From positions 1,726,538 to 1,790,537 of the forward strand of contig NC_044981.1 in NCBI RefSeq assembly GCF_008728515.1: 64,000 bases of DNA. The letters are read 5' to 3'. Made by a program: the position numbers and the translations under genes. Origin of the DNA: Papio anubis. Lineage: Eukaryota; Chordata; Mammalia; Primates; Cercopithecidae. Of this stretch, positions 57,948 through 64,000 are shown piece by piece (the stretch's first letter is position 1; each line of letters begins with the position of its first letter). The notes under the pieces were generated by a model that saw only the letters and a list, made by a program, of their open reading frames with translations, was not told the origin of the DNA and made no database searches.

Positions 57948-58243
57948 GGCCGGCACGGTGGCTCATGTCTGTAATCCCAGAACTTTAGGAGGCCGAGGTG
58001 GGCGGATCATGAGGTCAGGAGATCGAGACCGTCCTGGTTAACACGGTGAAACCCCGTCTCTACTAAAAATACAAAAAATTAGCCAGGCATGGTGACAGGC
58101 GCCTGTAGTCCCAGCTACTTGGGAGGCTGAGGCAGGAGAATGGCATGAACCCGGGAGGCAGAGCTTGCGGTGAGCCGAGATCATACCACTGCATTCCAGC
58201 CTGGGCGACAGAGAGAGACTCCGTCTCAAAAAAAAAGACAGAG
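57948..58243 (+). mobile_element. AluY SINE, full length
   Basis: The Alu starts GGCCGGCACGGTGGCTCATG and has AluY-type GAGATCGAGACCGTCCTGG and GCATGAACCCGGGAGGCAG. Target-site duplications AGAGAATCTTTA (57936-57947) and AGAGAACCTTTA (58244-58255) differ at one base. The open frame at 58038-58229 (minus) is Alu read-through. Confidence 0.93.
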
Positions 58244-58255
58244 AGAGAACCTTTA

Positions 58256-59494
58256 AATACAGAGTCTGAAGTAACTATAACCTATACTCTGGCTTCTTAC
58301 ACATCTGGTTTAATGTAGTTATTCACAGTCTCATGAAGTCCCAATGCAGGGTGACACGTGACACCTGAGACTATTTCCAGGAAAGATCCCTGTGCTCCAA
58401 GTTCCCAAGGTGCACCCCTAACAATGTCAAAGGCAGAACTGCAGCAGGCACTGGGCCTTAGTCTTGTGTCTCCCAAGGATTTGGATGGCAAATTCTGGAT
58501 CCTCTCGTGTCACACCCAACTGCCCACCCTTCTTGACTGGAGTCTGCAAAGCTCAACACCCAGTCACTGAGCCCCCTGAAGCAGAGCAGTGTGGTCATGC
58601 GCACAGCTCGGATGAGTGCGGTGCTAGGGCCTCTCCCACACAGGCCCCGCCTCCTGCTTAGGCCTGGGCAGAAGTGTGCAAGGTTGCCGTGACCTTGGGA
58701 TGGTGAGGATACCTCGGGAGGTCTGCAAGTCAGGCAGCGGCCGGCCACTGCCCACCCTGGGCTCCAGTTACAGTAGGAGCTGGCATCCACTAAAGGGAGA
58801 GCAGCACGGAGGCCTCGCATGCCTCAGACCTCGAGCCATCCACTGTATCTGCAGAGAATGTGTGTCCCCACAGAGCCAGTGGTTTTGCTTTTCCCATAAA
58901 GAAGCTGGACACTTGGATTTGAGGCTGAGTTGGTTTGACTCAGTTCAATCTCAGGTAGTTGAGCACCGGGGTTCAAGACACCGTGAGAGATGCCAGGGGC
59001 CAGACGCAAGCGTGTCAGCCAGGCCCTGGCAGGGGCTTGCAGGGCTGAGAATAAAGCGCTGCAGACAAAGCAGGAAATGGCCAGTTCTTCAGCGAAGTGG
59101 CCAGGAGAGCAGGGCACCTGAGGAGGGCATCTGCAGAGACAGCTGAGTGCTGGGCCTGAGCAGGGCAGGACTCCAAGGGCAAGCAGGGGCAGCCCAGGGC
59201 TGGCACAGTGCAGGGCCAGCAGCTCCAGGGGAGGACGCCGGGGCCCTGCTCAGGGCCGAGAATGCATGCTCCAGACAGTGGCCTTTATTCCGTGGTGGAG
59301 ACATTGATGGTTTTAAGTTGAAATATGACAGTATCTGTATCTCAGAAAGGCGACTCTGGCAGCCATGTGGGAGGCAGAGAGAGCATCGCAGTGCAGGACA
59401 CAGCCAGCACGAGGATCGGCCGGATGAACGCGCCTGATCTGGGCCAAACTCAGGAAGCCTCTCTCTCTCCACCTTATTTTTTTCCCTCTAGTGA
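58256..59494. other. GC-richer single-copy stretch, many shadow frames
   Basis: The stretch is richer in G+C than its surroundings, especially 58.5-59.45 kb, and contains G-run-rich sequence such as CAGGGGCAGCCCAGGGC. Open frames of 60-156 codons occur on both strands and overlap heavily, as expected from G+C content alone. CpGs are scattered, with no island. No protein family or splice pair is recognised. Confidence 0.4.
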
Positions 59495-59612
59495 GAAAAA
59501 TATGAGAATAGCACCTATCTTACCAGACTGCTGTGAAAGTAAGCTTGTAAAAGTGTCCAGTAGTTCATGCATTTTCAGTACATAGTAAGGTTTTCAAAAT
59601 AAAGGCTAAATG
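59495..59612 (+). mobile_element. MIR SINE 3' part, relic
   Basis: ATATGAGAATAGCACCTATC, TTACCAGACTGCTGTGAAAG and TTCAGTACATAGTAAGG follow the 3' half of MIR in sense orientation. Confidence 0.55.
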
Positions 59613-60163
59613 GGTATTTTAATTAATGGTTTCAGGCTCAGGGAAGACTTCTTCTTTAAAATAACAACTGACCATTAGAGCTGTTCATAAAGAAAGGGCC
59701 ATACTGGGAGATGGCGACACCGTCCTCATTCGGACATGTTCTGCCCAGCCACTGCTTATGCAGCTTCACAGGTGGAAGCTAAGCTGCACCTGAACATCTC
59801 GGCATTCTTACTGGTGTAAAAACTGTCTTTAAACGTTTTTCAATATACAATCGTAGTTTTTATGGAGTTCAGCCCTTTATTCCCACGATGTTTTTGATAC
59901 CCCGTTCTAGACTGACAACATGGCTGTAGGGAAAGGAAGACCAGTAGCCACCTAGGTCCAAGGTAGCATGCCCACAGCGACCAGTGCTGCTGAAACGTGA
60001 GGGTGCAGCTGAAGGAAAAGGGGGCATCTGCCAGCCACTCACCGGGCTCTACCAACCCTTCACATGCGGGGTCGGGGGTCGTTCATACTCAAGATGCCGT
60101 TGGCCCTAGCACAGATTCTCCAAAGTAAGAGTTTTTATATTGTATTCCTACCCCACAACTTGT
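59613..60163. other. single-copy DNA
   Basis: No recognisable repeat. On the minus strand a CCCG/GTGAGT donor-like site lies at about 60041-60046, downstream of the polypyrimidine tract described next. No gene is called. Confidence 0.4.
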
Positions 60164-60318
60164 GAAAGAAAGGGAGAGGGAGAGAAGAGGACCTAGAAGG
60201 AGGGGAAGGGAAAGGAGGGAAAGGGAAAGAGGGAAAAAGAGAAGTAGGGATAAACAGAGGGGAAGGAGAGGGAAAGAAAGAGAGAGAGACAAAAAGGGAG
60301 GGAGAGCAAGAGAGAAAG
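60164..60318 (+). repeat. 155-bp polypurine tract with G4 potential
   Basis: The plus strand is almost entirely A and G, with about eight pyrimidine interruptions. Within it five G-runs at 60202-60233 (GGGG, GGG, GGG, GGG, GGG) are separated by loops of 2-6 bases, a canonical G-quadruplex pattern. The minus strand is a long polypyrimidine tract containing a CCCCTCCTTCTAG acceptor-like end. Ser/Leu/Pro-rich open frames on the minus strand (60089-60322, 60135-60500) are low-complexity artefacts. Confidence 0.92.
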
Positions 60319-62210
60319 CCAATCATGGCACAGTGACTTTGGAAGAATCCGACCGAAATGCTCAATAAAGCCAATGTAGTTTCTTTGAGCCCCACTGGAC
60401 TGCTAACATTTGAGAGCCCAACACCACGCGCAATTAAACAAGCAAACCCACAATTCATTAGGGATGATTTTAATAGATGACTCATTAGCCAGCCAGTCAA
60501 TGATGCTTTGTTTTCCCAAAGGCCCAGGCAGATGCTTAACTACAATGAAGTTTCCACTGCCACTGACAAAAGGCAATGGAATCTAAACCACCCATGCCAC
60601 AGCTTCAAGCTTCTTCAGGTGTTTTTTTGAAGATAAGCATCAAATGAAATGACTTCTGTTAAACTTGTATTTCCTGTACAGAATTGATATCTTCTTCAAA
60701 TTATATGATTGTACAACTATTAAAATACTACTTACTGTAAAGGAAGTCTGTTTAGGACACAGGGCCTAGCCTTTTAACATTTGGCTCCTGAGATGTTTTA
60801 CAGTTTCCTTCTCACTCAGTTTCTCACACTGGAGTGGTTTCACAGTATGACTATAGATATCAGGCCAGTAGCAGAGATGCTAGTTTATATGTCATTCCTA
60901 GTGAGAGGAATATGTTTGCTACACAATCAACACTTGAAGTCACTAAAAAACATGACTTTAAAATCTCACAAGAATGACTAAATATGCCAAAAATCAACCC
61001 AGAAACACGGCGCAGTATCATGGTAAGACACTGCCCTGAGGAGCTGGCAGAACAGGGCTGAGACCCACTGCCTGATACCAAGAGAAGACATGAGACAAGG
61101 GTTTCTGCTTCCAATGTCAGCCTTTTCCTACGAAAATGACAAAAACCAATCCGTGCTCTCCTAACCATGGTTAAATATGTGTTGGGAGAATCAAATACAA
61201 AGACGTAAACGACAAAGCACTACAGGAATAGAAAAGGACAACCTTCCAGGGTTTAAAATAAGTTCTAGTGATCTATCTTTGTATTTTATTTTCAAACTTG
61301 AAATTGAAGACCCAGGCAAAACCAGCAAGTAATTCTTGACTAAAGGACACACTGTAAGAAAAAACACACGAAACTATGCAGCCCTTGACATCCTCATCTC
61401 TGCCTTTTTCTGGTGAGACGAAGTAGGCACAGCTCCACTACTTTGAATGGCTATCTGTATCCTGTGGACTTGGTGACAGAATGGCCCGAGAGACAGGAGG
61501 CCAGCCAAGTCACCTTCCCGGAATGCAACCTGTACCCTCCAGCACAAGCACCCACACATTACTGCTCTGCTTTGTGAGTCAGAAGCTGGAGGACGGACCC
61601 GAGAACAGGGATATGTCGTCTGAGCATGTGGGTGATGTGCGACCAGGGAGGAAATGAAACCACACTCACAAGGGACAGAAAATGGTACTGCAGAAGGCTT
61701 CTCCTTTCTTCTTACTGCACTGTGTGCACAGATTTTCCCAGAGCCACTGTCAAATACTACATAAGAATCTTTAAGTAAAATTCTGTATATTAATATAATA
61801 AAATATACTATATTAAAAATAAAGCCCTATTATTACAAGATGACCTGCTTCTAATTTGCATGTGTTGGTGACGGGTACAGACGGAGAGACACGATAGAGA
61901 CGGGAGAAGGGAGGGATAGGAAAGTGGGAAGGTTTTCCGTAACAACAGAGCCTTCCTTGGAACTCTGGCTCTCTAGAAGAATCCTCTAACCAGTGAGATC
62001 CTTGAACACTGAGAGGAAATAGAGTGATGATCACACAAAAAGGTTTCTGAATGAGCTGATGTCGACATCATCAAGTACTCCCATGGGTACTTGGTCTTTC
62101 AAGCTAACGCTAGATTAGTGATTTTTAAGTACTGTTTTGTAAAATAGGGCCAGTTTATCCTTCTACCTTTCCATTTTTCTATCTGCTTAGATATTCTTCC
62201 TTTAAAACTA
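60319..62210. other. single-copy DNA, no gene seen
   Basis: No transposon is recognised in about 1.9 kb. Open frames at 60781-60981 and 60860-61168 overlap on opposite strands. No splice or protein features stand out. Confidence 0.4.
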
Positions 62211-62217
62211 GGAATAA

Positions 62218-62517
62218 GGCTGGGCATGGTGGCTCACGCCTATAATCTAGCCCTTTGGGAGGCCGAGATGGACAGATCATTTGAGCTCAGGAGTTCAAGA
62301 CCAGCCTGGGCAACATAGGGAGGCCTTATCTCTACTAAAAAGAAAAAAAAAATCAGCTGGGTGTGGTGGTACATGCCTGTAGTCCCAGCTACTCAGCAGG
62401 CTGAGGTGGGAGGATCACTTGAGCCTGGGAGATCAAGGCTTCAGTGAGCCAAAATCATGCCACTGCACTCCAGTATGGGTGACAGAGTGAGACCTACCTC
62501 AAAATAAGTAAGTAAGT
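62218..62517 (+). mobile_element. AluJ SINE, full length
   Basis: The Alu starts GGCTGGGCATGGTGGCTCAC. The left arm has GACAGATCATTTGAGCTCAGG and GGGCAACATAGGGAGGCC, and the right arm has GAGGATCACTTGAGCCTGGG, all AluJ-like. The tail is AAGT-rich. Confidence 0.9.
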
Positions 62518-62837
62518 CAAAAGTAAAAATAAAGCTAGGCATGAGGTCTAATAATAGTAGAATCTAGAGAAAATCAGGAAACTGGCCGCTGTGTGAGAAC
62601 ATATAGACATTACTTCCTTTCCTTTATGGTCTGCACTGAACAAGAAAGAAAGGTGCTTGCAAACGTTTTGCCGATATCAAGTAAATCCAGCACAACTCAA
62701 CCTAAGTGTGGTAAGATCATATTCTGGGGGCAATGTCTTGTGCTAGCTAAAGAAAGCATCTTTTAACAGTAAAAGAAATGGAACACATTTCATATATACC
62801 AATTTCATTTTTATAATTTTATGAAGAAATGATGGGC

Positions 62838-62965
62838 AGGGAGATCCAATTCAGGTATTTACTGGGCATCTGTATGTGCCAGGCATGTTGGGAGGGATGA
62901 TTAAAGATAAAGAGGGATAGGATCCAGGTCCTGCCTTCAAGAAGCTTCCCCAAAAGAGACCAACA
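62838..62965 (-). mobile_element. L2 LINE 3' end, antisense
   Basis: Clear reverse-complement L2 end: GTATTTACTGGGCATCTGTA, TGTGCCAGGCATGTTGGGAG, AGGATCCAGGTCCTGCCTTC and AAGAAGCTTCCCC. Confidence 0.7.
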
Positions 62966-63786
62966 TGAGACAGCTAACAAAGTCCTGACTGCTCCTCAGA
63001 GGTCTCCCTCACTTTTCTCTTTATAGCAAGAGCCCAGCCATTCTCTCTATGAGAAAAATGGTAAAAGTGATCTCAAATATTTTACATAACTCTGAGAGGT
63101 ACTTAGGGAAGCTATCCCATGGAGTAATTTCATCCCTTTCTTTGAGAACTCTACTAATAATTTCCATATGAGGCTTAGGCCAACAATGTAAAGACAATTT
63201 CTCAAAGGATTTCTCAATGTTGCCTTTACATAATTCGGCTTCTGTAAACTGTACCTGTACATAACTGGCCCTAGGAGAAGTCCAATTGTTTTTCTCTTCT
63301 AAAAGGAAAAGGAGACTTTTACTTAACTATACCCCAAATTTATCTGTTTGGGGCATATGTAGCATAGTTTCTGAAGCAACTCTAACAAGTCAAAAATCCT
63401 CTGGTAATTTGATCCCAAGAGAACAATGGCTTTTGAATATTCTTCACCTTCGATAAGGCATAGAGTAGGAGCACATGGAACAAAGTCCCCAGCCTGTATT
63501 AAACGTATTTCACCAGCAAGTCAGTGTTAAACAGCTTATGCTTACATGAGATCTGACCCATTTCCCACAGTATCCAGTCCATGTTGCCTGGTCTTACCGT
63601 TGATGCCCTGGGTCATTAGACAATCAGAGTCTAGGGGAGATCAAATCAGCACTACAAAGCCATCAATTATCCCAGCTGTATTGACGTCAACAGGTAGAAA
63701 ACTGAAATAACAGATACTAAAAATACAAACGACCCAACACTCACAGAGAGGATCAAACTTTCTTCTTCACCTGAGAAAAAGGATAA
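62966..63786. other. single-copy DNA with a CRE palindrome
   Basis: A perfect 10-bp palindrome TTGACGTCAA at 63681-63690 contains the CRE octamer. The minus-strand open frame at 63047-63262 has no recognisable domain. Confidence 0.4.
63681..63690. promoter_or_regulatory. CRE octamer in a 10-bp palindrome
   Basis: TTGACGTCAA contains TGACGTCA at 63682-63689, outside any recognised repeat. It is the third exact CRE octamer in the window. Function is unknown. Confidence 0.3.
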
Positions 63787-63872
63787 GGAGGATCTTGGTG
63801 GCGTTACTGCTGTAATTCCTCCCACAGGAGGAGAATCTTCGTGGCGTTACTGCTGTAATTCCTCCCACAGGA
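63787..63872 (+). repeat. 43-bp tandem duplication
   Basis: Two copies, 63787-63829 and 63830-63872, agree at all but two positions. Each contains GTGGCGTTACTGCTGTAATTC and ends CCTCCCACAG. The duplication repeats an acceptor-like CCTCCCACAG. The minus-strand open frame at 63767-63994 reads through it. No named repeat family is recognised. Confidence 0.92.
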
Positions 63873-64000
63873 GAAGCGGAAGAGATGTCTTCCAGCAGGA
63901 AGTGAATGGGGCTGAAAATAAAACGTGTTTCTTTGCTTTTGGGAACATTCAGCTTAAAAAAGGTGTTGTTTTGTGGCCTTGGATACAAAGGCAAGATTAA
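63873..64000. other. single-copy right edge
   Basis: Purine-rich GAGAAGCGGAAGAG is followed by unassigned sequence up to the window edge. Nothing else is seen. Confidence 0.4.

Noticed and set aside
58256..59494. GC-richer stretch considered as a CpG island or promoter
   Set aside because: CpG remains sparse, there is no cluster of GC boxes, and the many overlapping frames follow from G+C content.
60089..60500. Leu/Ser/Pro-rich minus-strand open frames resembling a membrane protein
   Set aside because: They are translations of the polypyrimidine strand of a simple-sequence tract.

Overview
The window is nuclear DNA of a catarrhine primate, most likely human. It carries AluJ, AluS and AluY copies with target-site duplications, ancient MIR and L2 relics, L1 3' ends, MaLR LTRs (MST and MLT1 types) and hAT and Tigger DNA-transposon relics. 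CpG is sparse except in young Alus. I find no convincing protein-coding gene, tRNA, snRNA, CRISPR array or bacterial-type operon. Every long open frame checked is an Alu, an L1 or other repeat read through, a low-complexity tract, or single-copy DNA without recognisable protein features. The window therefore looks like intronic or intergenic sequence.

Layout. 1-4.5 kb: mostly single-copy, with a degenerate tandem triplet near 2.5-2.7 kb. 4.5-5.5 kb: an AluY whose tail has grown a (TA)n microsatellite, then an L1 3' end. 5.5-20.6 kb: mostly single-copy DNA with one AluS, old MIR relics, a 13-bp minisatellite (7.07-7.12 kb) and a GC/AC Z-DNA-type tract (15.9 kb). 20.6-28.7 kb: the densest Alu cluster, with seven full-length copies and one 5'-truncated copy. 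28.7-32.2 kb: AT-rich single-copy DNA. 32.2-38.8 kb: the most rearranged part. It holds two MIRs, a MER8-type Tigger element broken by an antisense AluJ and a MaLR with a three-copy 64-bp repeat in its LTR, an antisense L1, a 215-bp segment inside that L1 that is paralogous to a locus 1.6 kb downstream, a MER5A, and two antisense AluS. 40.7-46.6 kb: mainly old repeats (hAT, L2, MER20, MLT1, L1, MIR). 46.6-51.6 kb: sparse, AT-rich then mixed. 51.6-54.3 kb: two sequences that look like spliced exons, on either side of a Tigger-family element, then another hAT-like relic. 56-64 kb: AluS, AluY and AluJ, a GC-richer stretch (58.3-59.5 kb), a 155-bp polypurine tract with G-quadruplex potential (60.2 kb), an L2 end and a 43-bp tandem duplication at the right edge.

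What deserves follow-up: the paralogous pair in which one copy holds an AluS and the other preserves the uninserted site; the nested MER8/AluJ/MaLR stack; a possible two-exon transcript at 51.6-52.8 kb; three palindromic CRE octamers; and the polypurine tract. Repeat family names come from memory of consensus sequences. RepeatMasker would settle the uncertain ones.
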